Source: Bryum argenteum
Lineage: Eukaryota > Streptophyta > Bryopsida > Bryales > Bryaceae
NCBI GenBank assembly: GCA_037043015.1
Contig: CM073331.1
Location: 1,509,501-1,573,500, forward strand
Reading direction: 5' to 3'
Length of the DNA: 64,000 nucleotides
This document shows, in pieces, positions 1 through 11,443 of the stretch (its first letter is position 1; every line of letters begins with the position of its first letter). A model generated the notes under the pieces. That model was given only the letters and a program-made list of their open reading frames with translations, did no database searches and was not told the origin of the DNA. The translations under genes and the position numbers were made by a program.

Positions 1-1478
1 TGTGAAGATGAGTGCATGCAATGCTGCCTCGGTTTGTCCGGGTGCGCGCGTATTTAATTTTACTTCTTTTTTGTATGGTAACAATTATTTCAGGTGTGTG
101 TGTGTGCACGTAGAGTTGCAATTTTGTACGGGGTATACGGAATGATGAAATATTGAATGTTGAATGCGTTGCGGAAGAGGATGTGTACGACGAACTCTTT
201 TCACTTTACAAAGATTTGTTAATTAGTGTTAAGGGGGAGATTAGTGTAATGTTTGGTAAATTACATTATTTCCGAACACTTTTTAAGATTAGTGTTCACT
301 TTGGGCGGGCATTGCAAACAATGTCGAGACTTGTCTTTTCTTCAAGAAATTGTGCATGCTCTCACAATTAGTGTTATGGTTTGACGATTAGTGTTGTAAC
401 ACTAGGGTTTGACGTGTGACATTGAGTGTTATTGTTCGCAATTAACATTTGTGACACTAATTAACAACTCTTGTGTAGTAGGAAAGGGGCTTGAGCACAT
501 CAGGCACTATAGGAATGAGTACATCACGTACATTGAGGGTGGGTGTAAAAAACCCCCATTTGCGTTTAATTGGATGTACACATTGGTTTGGTGCCTCGTG
601 CTCTCAAGCCACTTTTCTATTATGTTTTGAGGTTAGTATGGATAAAGTGTTTGTTTGACCTCCTCACTAAGTAGAAAAAGAGGTCCTTGATGACTAAGAT
701 TGTCATAACTATCCATACATTGTGGATAGTTTTTGTTATTGTAAGTTAGTAATATAAGAACTCATTTTCTACTACTTATCGTATATTTTTATTAGGCACG
801 CTCACTATCCACTAATAGTTCAAAGGGAGTTTGTATTGCCTTTTTGCAATTTTTTTTTAAGAAAGGAACATTGCCCTAGTGAAACATTCTATGGTACTTG
901 CACTAGCAATGTTTTCAACTTCAAATCATTTAAGATATAGATGACAATATTTATGTGGCTCGTAACATTACTAGAAATAGGTACCATGACATTGCTTCAC
1001 TCGAGCAAATGTTTGACAAAAAAAACACCTTGCACCCCGCCAACTCTCATATTTTGAATTGTAGCGAACCCCTCTAAGTGTAATGTAGTGCTAAACCCCT
1101 TAATCACAAGCGATTTGGAGATAAAACGTAGACATGTAATAATATATGCATTCTATAACACTCATGAATTGTTGCTCAAAAAACTTATCTTTAGAGGCAT
1201 GAAGTTCTTTCACTTCGACCTTAAGTTGAAGCAAACAAAAATTATAAAATAACAACTTCCAATATTCAAATAACTCACTCCATCTCCTCGCTCTCAGCAA
1301 GAGCAACACATATTCTACCCACCATTGGTATGATGACCTTCAGGCATACATCCAAGGATCGGCCGAATAAACACTCTATTCACGCCAGCCTCTCAGTAGG
1401 TTGGAGTTTCCCTTCTTCTACATATACTACTAATCTTCGCCGAACAATTTTTTTTCTCTTGATGTATTCTCCAAACAA
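1..1478. other. no gene recognised; ATTAGTGT-rich patch
   Basis: I see no convincing coding region. Between about 215 and 400 the octamer ATTAGTGT (or GATTAGTGTT) recurs about five times in under 200 bases, in sequence that is otherwise AT-rich and open by chance. A SINE-like 3' fragment (a TATTCACGCCAG motif) lies near 1376-1392. The remainder is featureless. Confidence 0.5.
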
Positions 1479-1482
1479 TTAA

Positions 1483-1742
1483 CCCCTAACTTTTCTTAAA
1501 ACCCAAAACGGGTTTTGGAGGTTCCCGCAGGAGAAAAACTCAGCCAACTTTGACCATTATAATCTCACAAACGAGGAAGTATGAACGGTTCAAATTTGGT
1601 ATGTGAGAAGAATGTCAAGTGAACTTTGAGATCTTACGGTCAAGTCTTTTAGATAATGCTTGGATGAAATTTTTTTGAGCTTAATCTAAAGGAAGGTCAA
1701 ATTTTATGACTTAGACCGTTTTGCAACAAGGAAATTTAGGGG
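1483..1742. mobile_element. short TTAA-flanked inverted-repeat element (260 bp)
   Basis: It starts CCCCTAAC after a TTAA at 1479-1482 and ends TTAGGGG before a TTAA at 1743-1746. It is non-coding and is the shortest member of the family also seen at 33.1, 34.0, 41.2 and 55.8 kb. It shares the internal phrase GATCTTACGGT with the longer members. A related end fragment containing AAAACCCGTTTTGGG lies at about 43.59-43.64 kb. Confidence 0.6.
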
Positions 1743-1760
1743 TTAATACACATACATTTG

Positions 1761-1799
<39 letters not shown>

Positions 1800-2592
1800 A
1801 ATCCATCTTCTTCAATGGAATCCTCATTATCCAAACCCAAGAACCCTCACTTATAAAACTAATCACCAAACAATAAGTAAGTGCACATGCATAGAGTACG
1901 TTCACAACTTTCAAGCTCCTCGTCAGAACGTACACACAGACAGACCAGGGGGACAAGGATGGACACTCACACACACATTCAACAGTAGACTCCCCATCGC
2001 ACCAAACGAAACAAAACAAGCACTTAAAAGAAACATTCAAACAACTCAGATAATCCTAAACAAAGCAAAGCGGTGCAATCCAGGAATACAATCAGAATCA
2101 GTTGACCTGGTGATAATAATTAAAAAACAAATCAATGAATAATCGTGGATTACATATATACATTCATTAACTAGCTAGCAGGCAGCAGGCAGCAGGCAGC
2201 TAGCAGCACGCCGCGAGGCAGAAAAATCATGCAACGTGGGGCTGCAATTGTCAGACAAAACCAGACCTGACACAATCCCTGCAGCAACTTCATCTCTCTC
2301 GAATGATAAAAAACAAACTGACGAATTGTAATATTGAACATTCTTTTACTGCAGCAGCAAAGGTTCGAAGAAGAAGAAGAAGGTTGAGGAAGAATCCGCC
2401 TAGTTTTTGTGAATGATTGTTGTTGCAGAGTGTGCACACTGAAGGAACTTACAGTGTTGGTTAGTTAGTTAATGTGGCCGGGGTGCTCGATCACTTGAGT
2501 AGCTTGCTAGCAGCTGACTGTCGTCGGCCTCCGTTGAGCTCTAGTTTCATCGCTGTCGGTGTGCAGCTGGCCGGAGGTCGTACTCTGTCAAT
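1743..2592. other. intergenic, no gene seen
   Basis: It contains an uninterrupted A tract at 1765-1796 and short GGCAGCA repeats at about 2178-2207. The reading frames here are short and show no family resemblance. Confidence 0.5.
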
Positions 2593-2598
2593 TATAAA
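2593..2598 (+). promoter_or_regulatory. candidate TATA box for the EMS1-like gene
   Basis: TATAAA within ATTATAAACC, about 860 bases before the receptor start codon. It is the best TATA-like element in the upstream region, where the sequence becomes GC-richer. The transcription start and any leader intron are inferred, not seen. Confidence 0.3.
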
Positions 2599-3452
2599 CC
2601 GGAGCGCGAGCTATTTAGAAAGTGGGTGAAAGAGGAGCGAAGCTAGCAGATCAAGTTTTTCGTTTTTGTTTCGGAATCTTCAAGCTTCTGCAAGAGGCAG
2701 AGTCGGCAGAGATGATTCTAGTGATCGAGGTGATGAGAAACTCATGGAGAGCTTTACCACCGCTGTGTTGTTACTAGGAGTTGCGGAGTTTTCACGGAAG
2801 CTCGATTTGCTGTAGGTTGAGTGGGTTGAGTGGGGAATGGAGTTCACGATTTGCTGTATGTTGAGGGAGTTTACGTTTTCTGCAATCAGTGATGGATGGT
2901 GAGAGTTTTGGGGCGTTGATCGAGGGGATTAGCTGAGTGTTGTTCCTGAACGGAGCTTGCTTGCTGTCTGTTGACAGGGTAGACATGGTTTTGCAATCAG
3001 TGACGCTTGTTCGGGGAGTTTGATTGCTGTATGTTACGTACGTTAAAGTGTGCAATCTGCTTGTGTCTTCAGAGTTTTGGGTTGACGTGAGGCGGTGATC
3101 GAACTTGATTGATTGAGTGAGTCCGTTTACTTGTTGTTGTTGTTGCAATGAGTGATAGTGTTTTGGGGAGCTTCATTGCTGTATGTTGAGAGTCACGGGT
3201 TCACGTGTTTTGTTGCATGTTGGTGAGTTGACGTGATCGCGTGATTTCGGCCATGGTGGACTGATTTTGGTAGGGTGGTGATGATGGAAACTCCCGGGTG
3301 GGGCCCTAAGTAGGCCCACCTGAGTGCTGCGGATATGTAGTCTGTTACGAACTGAATACTGATGATAGAAGAAACTGGTTGCAGGGAGTGCGAGATTCGG
3401 AGGAGAATGAGTGAGTGAGGGTGTTGGCGTAGAGTGGGTGCTGGCTGGCGCG
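2599..3452 (+). promoter_or_regulatory. putative 5' leader/promoter of the receptor gene, internally repetitive
   Basis: From about 2800 to 3190 a degenerate phrase recurs three to four times at roughly 90-140-base spacing. It combines TTGCAATCAGTGA with GGGGAG and TTGCTGTATGTTGA. It ends just before the receptor gene and has no long sense frame, so it is best read as leader or promoter sequence built from imperfect tandem copies. Confidence 0.35.
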
Positions 3453-6400
3453 ATGGCAGCGGTGAAGGTGCTGGCATTTCTAAGCTTGCTGTCAGTGCTG
3501 GTGAGCGCGCAGTCGGCCGACAAGGAAGCGCTACTCACCTTCAAGGAATCACTTATAGTCGCCGACGCGCTCGCAGATTGGAGTGGCGACGGGTCGTGCT
3601 GCACGTGGAGCGGCGTCACTTGCAACGCGGCGAACCAGGTGACGAACATTTCGTTGTATAATCTCGGGTTGGAGGGAACGATCTCCCCAGCGCTCGCGTC
3701 CCTGCAGCACTTGCAGTACCTGGACCTGAGCCTGAACTCATTCCACGGCGCACTCCCCGGTGAGCTCGCCAATCTCCTTGAGCTTCGTCTCCTGGACGTG
3801 AACACGAATCTCCTCCTCTCCGGCACCATCCCCTCCGCGTTTTTCACGGCGCTTCTCAAGCTTGAGTATCTCGACGTCAGCTACAATGCCTTCAGTGGCT
3901 CCATACCCGTGGAGATTTCCAACTTGGCGAACCTCAACACGCTCATTTTGGCTGCAAACTCGTTTACCGGCGTGATTCCGCAACAGATCGGGAGCTTGAG
4001 TTTTCTTCAGAGATTGGATTTGTCCATAAATTCGTTTCAAGGGGTGCTTCCACCGCAGCTTTCCCGGTTGACGAAGCTCAAGTACTTGTCCGTGAGTGAA
4101 AACTCGCTCACAGGCGCGCTACCCGCGTGGAGCAACGCCATGTCGGAGCTTGAAGTCATCGTCCTCGCGAGCAACCAATTCTCAGGGCCAATTTCTCCGC
4201 TGATCGCGCTCCTACCGGCAGTAACGAAGCTCGACTTCAGCAACAACAGCTTCGAGGGTACCATTCCTATCGAGCTTTGGAGCATGACGGGTTTGGTTGA
4301 GCTTGACTTGGGTGGTAATGCGTTGATCGGCAGCATTCCAAGTGAGATTGGGAACTTGGTGAACTTGCAAAGCTTGTACTTGGGAAACGGCCATTTCACT
4401 GGTAACATTCCGAGTGAGCTTTCTCGCTGCGTGGCGCTGCGGAAGCTGGACTTGGGAGGGAACGAATTTTCGGGTACTATCCCGGATTCGTTCGGTGAGC
4501 TCAAGAATCTCGTCACGCTCAACTTGCCGTCCGTTGGGGTTAATGGCTCGATACCGGCGTCACTCGCTAACTGCACGAAGCTTGAAGTGCTTGATCTTCC
4601 GTTCAACTCGCTCTCCGGCCCCTTGCCGTCGTCACTCGCGGCGCTCGAGAATATCATCTCGTTCTCTGTCGAAGGGAATAAGCTTACGGGCGCGATACCA
4701 CCATGGCTCTGTAACTGGAAGAACGTTACCGCCCTGCTTCTCGCCAACAACTTGTTCACGGGCGGCGTACCGCCGGAGCTCGGCACTTGCCCCAGCATCC
4801 GCCACATTGCCATCGACAATAATCTACTGACCGGCTCCATTCCAAGCTCACTTTGCAACGCGCCGCTACTGGAAAAAGTATCACTCAACGACAATCAACT
4901 CTCGGGTACGTTGGACGATGTGTTCGTTGCCTGTAGCGAGCTCTCCGAGATCGACCTCACGGCGAACAAGCTGTCGGGTGGGGTGCCAGCGTACTTAGCC
5001 TCGCTCCCGAAGCTGATGATTCTCCAGCTCGGGGAGAATAATCTCACGGGGCCGATACCGGACGAGCTTTGGAACTCCACGAGCTTGGTCGAGATTCTGC
5101 TTTCGGGGAACGAGCTCACGGGGACGTTGTCGCCATCGGCCGGGAAGATGACATTGCTGGCGTATCTCGTGCTCGATGATAATCATCTCGAAGGGGAGAT
5201 TCCCGCGACGATTGGAGGACTGACCGATCTCACGATCTTGTCTATGCAAGGGAATAATCTTTCCGGCCCCATTCCGCGCGAGCTTTGCAATTGCGTGCGC
5301 TTGACGACGTTGAATCTCGGCAACAACTCATTGAGCGGTACCATTCCGACTGAGATCGGCAAGCTCGTCAACCTCGATTACTTGGTACTTTCACATAACA
5401 AATTAACCGGACCGATACCAACAGAGATTTCTTTCAACTTTCGTATCGACACCTTGCCGGACTCGAGCTTCGTGCAGCATCACGGCGTGCTGGATCTTTC
5501 AAACAACGCGCTGAACGGCAGCATTCCGAGTGCCATTGGGGAATGTATCGTGCTCGTGGAGCTCAAGCTCGGCTCCAACCAGCTCACTGGCGTGATCCCC
5601 ACCGAGCTTTCGAATCTCACCAATCTGACCACGCTTGATGTCGGAAATAATCGGCTGAGCGGTTCCATCCCGGCCACGCTTGGTGCGCTTCGGAAACTCC
5701 AGGGTATCAACCTCGCGGTGAACAATCTCACGGGCGCGATACCCAGCGAGCTTGGGAACATCATCAGCATGGTTTCGCTAAACTTCACGAGGAACAAATT
5801 GAGCGGTGAGATCCCCGCGACGTTGGGGAACTTGACGGGGCTATCTCGAATGGATTTGAGCTCGAATGAGCTCACTGGGGTGATCCCCGCTTCGTTATCG
5901 AACTTGTTATCGGTCGTGGGACTGAATCTGGAACGGAATGGCCTCACGGGGAGCATTCGCGGTCTGTTGTCCGAAAGCTCGGTGTGGCATCAGATGCAAA
6001 GCTTGAATCTCAGCTACAACGATCTCAGCGGGGAGATTCCGTCAACGATCGGCAACCTCTCGGGACTGTCATACTTAGACCTTCGATCGAATCGATTCTC
6101 AGGCTCCATCCCGGAGGAAGTCACTAACCTCGCGCAGCTCGATTACTTGGACTTCTCACAAAACCATCTCACGGGCACATTCCCTCGTGGTCTCTGCGAG
6201 CTTTTGGGACTGGAGTACCTCAATTTCTCATACAATTCCTTAACAGGGGAAGTACCCAACCACGGGCGCTGCATCGCAAGTGCATTCCTCGGCAACAAAG
6301 CACTCTGCGGCGAAGCCGTGAACTCAATCTGTCACCGCCACGGCGCGCCGGGGTTCAGCACGGGCGCCATACTCGGAATCTCCCTCGGCAGCTTGATCGC

Positions 6401-7469
6401 CATCCTCTCAGTCGTCTTCGGCGCGTTACGACTCCGCCAACTCAAGCAAGAAGTCGAAGCAAAAGACCTCGAAAAGGCGAAACTCAACATGAACCTCGCT
6501 CTGGATCCATGCTCCTTAAGTCTTGACAAGATGAAGGAGCCTCTCAGCATCAACGTCGCCATGTTCGAGCAACCGTTACTCCGTCTCACACTGGCCGACG
6601 TCCTCCGCGCCACGAACGGATTCTGCAAAACAAACATCATCGGTGACGGAGGATTCGGCACAGTGTACAAAGCGCACCTCCCCGACGGCCGCATCGTCGC
6701 GATCAAGAAACTCGGTCACGGACTCTCACAGGGAAACCGGGAGTTTCTCGCGGAAATGGAAACACTCGGAAAAGTGAAGCACCGCCATCTCGTCCCACTA
6801 CTCGGATACTGCTCATTCGGTGAAGAGAAACTCCTCGTCTACGACTACATGATCAACGGGAGCCTCGATCTCTGGTTGCGCAACCGCGCGGACGCGCTCG
6901 AGGTACTCGACTGGCCGAAACGGTTTCGCATCGCGCTCGGCTCCGCGCGCGGCCTCTGCTTCCTCCACCACGGCTTCATACCCCACATCATCCACCGCGA
7001 CATCAAAGCGAGCAACATTCTTCTCGACGCGGACTTCGAGCCCCGAGTGGCGGATTTCGGCCTTGCTCGTCTCATCAGTGCCTACGATTCCCATGTCAGT
7101 ACCGACATCGCCGGGACTTTCGGTTACATTCCGCCGGAGTATGGCCAAAGCTGGCGATCCACTACTCGTGGCGATGTGTACAGCTACGGTGTGATTCTGC
7201 TTGAGCTTCTCACGGGGAAAGAGCCCACCCGAGATGATTTCAAGGATATCGAAGGTGGGAATCTCGTTGGCTGGGTCCGTCAGAAGATCAAAAAGGGTGA
7301 AGCGCCGGAAGCGCTGGATCCCGAGGTTTCCAAGGGACCCTGGAAGCTTACGATGCTCAAAGTGCTCCATATCGCGAATCTTTGCACTGCTGAAGATCCC
7401 ATTCGAAGGCCGACGATGCTTCAGGTCGTGAAGTTCCTCAAAGACATCGAAGACCTTGGACTTGTCTAA
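3453..7469 (+). CDS. EMS1: EMS1/EXS-like leucine-rich-repeat receptor kinase
   Basis: Intact intronless gene of 1,338 aa. The frame opens further upstream at a GTG just after a stop, so I chose the first ATG (3453). It is followed at once by a signal peptide (MAAVKVLAFLSLLSVLVSA). Residues ~25-65 are the LRR N-cap with the Cys pair of SCCTWSGVTC. More than 30 LRRs follow to ~930. A short break with PDSSFVQHHG near 670 is characteristic of EMS1 proteins. The C-terminal Cys cap precedes a membrane helix at ~970-992. The kinase has GDGGFG (G1064), K1085, HRD (1181-1183) and DFG (1201), so it should be catalytically competent. The juxtamembrane MFEQPLLRLTLADVLRAT also fits subfamily LRR-X. In Arabidopsis EMS1 is a plasma-membrane receptor for the peptide TPD1 in anther cell fate; the ligand here is unknown. 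The coding sequence is GC-richer than its surroundings. Confidence 0.93.
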   Translation: MAAVKVLAFLSLLSVLVSAQSADKEALLTFKESLIVADALADWSGDGSCCTWSGVTCNAANQVTNISLYNLGLEGTISPALASLQHLQYLDLSLNSFHGALPGELANLLELRLLDVNTNLLLSGTIPSAFFTALLKLEYLDVSYNAFSGSIPVEISNLANLNTLILAANSFTGVIPQQIGSLSFLQRLDLSINSFQGVLPPQLSRLTKLKYLSVSENSLTGALPAWSNAMSELEVIVLASNQFSGPISPLIALLPAVTKLDFSNNSFEGTIPIELWSMTGLVELDLGGNALIGSIPSEIGNLVNLQSLYLGNGHFTGNIPSELSRCVALRKLDLGGNEFSGTIPDSFGELKNLVTLNLPSVGVNGSIPASLANCTKLEVLDLPFNSLSGPLPSSLAALENIISFSVEGNKLTGAIPPWLCNWKNVTALLLANNLFTGGVPPELGTCPSIRHIAIDNNLLTGSIPSSLCNAPLLEKVSLNDNQLSGTLDDVFVACSELSEIDLTANKLSGGVPAYLASLPKLMILQLGENNLTGPIPDELWNSTSLVEILLSGNELTGTLSPSAGKMTLLAYLVLDDNHLEGEIPATIGGLTDLTILSMQGNNLSGPIPRELCNCVRLTTLNLGNNSLSGTIPTEIGKLVNLDYLVLSHNKLTGPIPTEISFNFRIDTLPDSSFVQHHGVLDLSNNALNGSIPSAIGECIVLVELKLGSNQLTGVIPTELSNLTNLTTLDVGNNRLSGSIPATLGALRKLQGINLAVNNLTGAIPSELGNIISMVSLNFTRNKLSGEIPATLGNLTGLSRMDLSSNELTGVIPASLSNLLSVVGLNLERNGLTGSIRGLLSESSVWHQMQSLNLSYNDLSGEIPSTIGNLSGLSYLDLRSNRFSGSIPEEVTNLAQLDYLDFSQNHLTGTFPRGLCELLGLEYLNFSYNSLTGEVPNHGRCIASAFLGNKALCGEAVNSICHRHGAPGFSTGAILGISLGSLIAILSVVFGALRLRQLKQEVEAKDLEKAKLNMNLALDPCSLSLDKMKEPLSINVAMFEQPLLRLTLADVLRATNGFCKTNIIGDGGFGTVYKAHLPDGRIVAIKKLGHGLSQGNREFLAEMETLGKVKHRHLVPLLGYCSFGEEKLLVYDYMINGSLDLWLRNRADALEVLDWPKRFRIALGSARGLCFLHHGFIPHIIHRDIKASNILLDADFEPRVADFGLARLISAYDSHVSTDIAGTFGYIPPEYGQSWRSTTRGDVYSYGVILLELLTGKEPTRDDFKDIEGGNLVGWVRQKIKKGEAPEALDPEVSKGPWKLTMLKVLHIANLCTAEDPIRRPTMLQVVKFLKDIEDLGLV

Positions 7470-9036
7470 AACGGTACCCCTCTCTTCCGCCATCGCCAAA
7501 TCACCCATTCGCAACTCCACCTTCGACACATTCGTGATTCTAACTAACCGTGTTTCCTTTTGCAATGCAGATCCTTTTTTGACTGCGATGTAAGAGCACC
7601 TCTCGCCGACATGATCATTGGCCTCATACGCCAAGGTATGAATCTTTTGACATGGATCGATATCAGTTCAATCCACCATCTTTTTTTCTTCATGGGTGCT
7701 GAATCAAGTGGGTATGTTGTGTGATTGTGCAGTGAAATTCTCCTCATTCTTTTTTCGCCTTGGGTGTGGCGATATGTAGAATTCGACAGACAAGCAAACA
7801 CGACGCCCTTCAAGCAAACACTTTTCTATTGTAATATGATAGCTAGCTAGGATTAGGAATGTTCAGATATTAAAAAAAAAGCAGAGTACTATCAGATTTG
7901 TATGTTTCATAGTTTCGTTTTTTTTTTTTTTTTTTTTGTACAAATCATCATGATCCACTTGCACTGGGCGATTCGATTCCCACCACGCATGCACTGAGAT
8001 TATTATTAATTAATTGATTCTGGATTCTTCATCATTTTTCAGTGTCTGTTTTTGGGGATTTTGAACCCCTCAATTATTTTTATCATCACCCATAGCATGT
8101 TCTCAGGGATATGGAGGAGTTAACATAGTAGTACCGGATCATGATTGTTTTCGATGAGGAGATGCTTTGGATGTTGCGACGAAAAATTTGATTTTTGAAA
8201 AAAACAAAGAGCTTTTTCCAGCTGAGTGCCAGGCATTGGGAGCTCTTCCCAATGCCGCCGTGCTTTGACAGTGGGCGGTGTCTCCCACGCGCTTGCCTGC
8301 TGGCGGATTAACTTATGCGAAAATTTTTCTGCCAAAGGCTTCCTCTGCTTGTTGTTGTTGTTTTTTGTTTGTTTTTTGAAACTATCGATGCACATTCAAA
8401 AGTTTTGGGTCCGTTAAGGAGGTTATGATTTCACTTTTTGGGGTTTTCGAAAGAGAGAGTTAAGTTAAAGGTAAGTTACGAGAGAGGTATATTGTTGCTA
8501 TCAACTTCAAAATTTTGATGTATCCATGGCATTTTGGAGTGTGTTGACCTACTACTCCCATTTCTGAGATTTTTGAAGAGAAATTCAAGTTTTATGATTT
8601 CAATCGGTTCAATCTTCTACATACTTTGCGCACTCGTGAAAATTGTTGCCCTTGGCCACTGCCAAATGAGGGTTTCTAAACATCATATACCTTAGAATGC
8701 AAATGATGGTGTCAGTAGTTCTTGTGCACGATCTCCATCATTCAAGTACTCTACCTTCGGTCATTGCAAGGTGCAAATTTTTAACATTTGACAATAACAA
8801 AGGCATACATGTGATAAAAAAATTGGATTGAAAATACAAATGGTGCTCAAGATCATGCTTTGGTACCTCTTCTACCCAAAAAAAAAAAAAAAACAAACAA
8901 ACAAACAAACAAACAAAACAAAACTTGAAGAAAAGTACAATCTCAAATTTTTTCGTGAATTTTCGATCTAATCAATTTTGGGGAATCTTGAGAATAAATG
9001 AGAATACATAGAAGTTCAGGCAGATTTTGAATAATG
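7470..9036. other. 3' flank of the receptor gene; no further gene seen
   Basis: The first ~400 bases are probably the 3' untranslated region. Simple T and A/CAAA tracts occur at about 7917-7937 and 8879-8920. A frame encoding ~90 aa on the minus strand near 8.1-8.4 kb has biased composition and no recognisable family; I treat it as chance. Confidence 0.5.
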
Positions 9037-9048
9037 TTTAATTTCAAG

Positions 9049-9393
9049 GCACCACAAGCCTTGGCTTGGTGGTTAGGGCTTAGGCCCCCAATGAGGAGGT
9101 CGTGGGTTCTATTCCCAATGCCGGCGTGGTGCTCACCACTATAGTCCACCCAACTATTGTGGGGGGTCTTTGGACCTTGTTGTATGGGTACCTCAAAGCC
9201 CTTTGGGGGATACTATGTCAAGTATCTTCAAGGCATAAGTAACTAGGCTAGAAACTAGCGTAGTTATAGTGTCCACCCTCGAGAGGGGGAAGTAGTATTG
9301 TTCCAATTTCCCCTTGTCCGGTGGCCATCGGGATATTAGCATTACGAACGGACACTTCATTCACGCCAGAGTTTCTATCTATCTATCTATCTA
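9049..9393 (+). mobile_element. complete tRNA-derived SINE (345 bp) with 12-bp target duplication
   Basis: The head carries a pol III A-box-like stretch (TGGCTTGGTGGTTAGGGC at ~9062) and a B-box-like GGTTCTATTCC at ~9105, at normal spacing for a tRNA-like promoter. The 3' end is (TCTA)n following GAGTTTC. The element is bracketed by the direct repeat TTTAATTTCAAG at 9037-9048 and 9394-9405, the signature of target-primed retroposition. Truncated relatives sharing CCTTGTCCGGTGGCCATCGG or the tail occur at 36.1 kb (minus strand), and shorter 3' fragments near 1.38, 32.8 and 54.3 kb. A SINE has no protein and depends on a LINE. Confidence 0.88.
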
Positions 9394-9405
9394 TTTAATT
9401 TCAAG

Positions 9406-11434
9406 CTTTGACAATGAATATCTCACAAAGCATGAGGAATTTTGAAGCTCAAAATGACTCTTCGGAAAGGTATGGAAGAGTTCTACAATCCACTAACAAT
9501 TCCAACTTCACTGTATAAATTAACTAAGAGCCTGACGAGAGTCAAATCAACTCCGAACGAGTGAACAAAACAAAAGATACTACTTCATCCATGACGAAAA
9601 ACAAGAGATTGGCTGCAAAAATTCGAACTTACCTCGGTACTCCGAAGTAGTAAGTCGACATAAAATTACGAAACTACCACCAACAGAGGCTAGGGTTGAG
9701 CAGAAGCCAAGCAAGCAAAGACTGAGGGACAGGATCACAGGACAGACAGACAGAGAAAGCTAACTAAGGAGCCAGATCAGAAGAAAAGGCCGGACCTTTG
9801 ATATCAGTCCACAGAGGGATACTCTCTCCTGCCATAAAATCATCCTTCAGTCTTACTCTCTCGATCCCTAGCCAGCCAGCCAGCCAGCCAGCTTCGATTC
9901 CATATATCCATGCAGCCATCTCTCTCCTCACAGCAGACTGAAGTTAAAGATCGCACAATTTTTGCCGCTTTTGACAGACTGATCAGGAGTGTAGAACTTA
10001 CAGTGCAAGTACGTGAAAGCAATGGTATGAAGGCTTTGCCTTGCATGCGTGCTACTTAGCTTTATTACATGGTTACGTAATCTCACTTAGCCTAGTACGT
10101 GATTGCTCCACTTGCTTGTGATTTGGTTGCTTTTACACGAGTTCCGTATGCTTGCTTGCTTGCTTGCCGGTAGTACGAGTACTGTATATGTTGATAGCTT
10201 TCCTCTTTTGGAGTTGTTTACACGGGATCTCTCATCGAGCTATGAAGTTCTTTATTATCTACCCTTCCTTGATGATGTGAGCAAGACATGACAAAATTGA
10301 TTAACCCTCAAACGCCCAAGGAAGCGTGAGGGGCCTCTGTAGCTCTAGCTGTACTCAAATTTTTACTTATATTTTGATGTTAAACTACTGTAGTCACCTT
10401 CAGGCCTGTTCGCACTTGGTCTTTGCAAAGAGCGTGGATAAAAATTTAACACTCCCACAATTTGGGGAGGAATGCCTTTTTTTGAGGAAAGGTGTCATCA
10501 ATGAGGTTTGTAAAGGTGTTATCAATAGTGAGGGGATTACGTAATGGCCCCCTCAAGCGGGACAATACATAAGACCACTCTTAAGTGAGGAAACTTTGAG
10601 AATCTTTCCAATATCGGTGCTCCCTTAAGTATTGCCTACTATTGCTCAAGTCTCTTTTGTCCTCCCAAATGTTAACTAATACCCTACTCTTTAAAGTGTG
10701 CCATGTGGACATCCATGTAGGATTGGTAACTACTAAAAAATGTAGGTGGGAACACACACTTTGTAATAGAGATAAGACCCCCTCCTAAGACCTCCTCTAA
10801 GGCCAGGTGCAAACATGCCTTTCTTAATATGATGCATTGGTGAAGTGAAATTTTACAACTCAAATGACGATTTGTATGAGTGATTTTGTGCTTTGAAAGG
10901 GATTTTGTGGTAGGTAAGTTGGGTTTTACAGGAGGAGGTAGGAGGTTGGAAGCTCATCATTGATTGGTTCAGTCAAAGCTTTGAGAATATGTATTTGTGT
11001 ATTTTAATTTAGAATTAAGTATCAATTAGTTTGAACTTACACTCGATGATGAAAATGACAAATCAAATTAAGCATGATATAAGTTTCTCCAAAAGAATGA
11101 ACTTAAATGTATCAAGGTTTAGTTTAATGCCACACGGAATCAACCAAGACACTATTTACTCTAAAATAAATTGTCAAAGTAGCACGTCAGAGCTTTACAT
11201 GATAAAGCATTTGCTATAGAAAGAATATGTGACAAGTGGATGTTGTCCTCCCAATTTATGACTCCAAATGGTTAAATTTCAAAAGAGATTTGTAAAATAA
11301 CACATGGTATGAGTACCTAAAAGTAGGCACCCCCCATAAGTTTGCATTTCAGAATCTTGCTAGAATGAAGATTTGCATATTTGATCACCCTAAAGTTATC
11401 AGTGATGTACCCCATGTGTAGGCTATCCGACTAT
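9406..11434. other. intergenic, no gene seen
   Basis: Short CAGC and CTTG microsatellites occur at about 9869-9892 and 10150-10170. The several 60-90-aa open frames are low-complexity and match nothing I recognise. Confidence 0.5.
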
Positions 11435-11443
11435 AGGTTAACC
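11435..11443. repeat. 9-bp target-site duplication, left copy
   Basis: AGGTTAACC immediately outside the left inverted repeat. The same nine bases in the same orientation lie at 22964-22972, immediately outside the right inverted repeat. Nine base pairs is the standard Mutator-superfamily duplication length. The sequence is nearly palindromic, so it must be read as a direct repeat and not as part of the inverted repeat. Confidence 0.85.

Noticed and set aside
4037..5956. Long minus-strand frames across the receptor gene
   Set aside because: They mirror the GC-rich, periodic LRR codons of the plus-strand gene and show no domain of their own.
7966..7990. GATTCGATTCCC as a tRNA B box
   Set aside because: No A box or cloverleaf can be formed around it.
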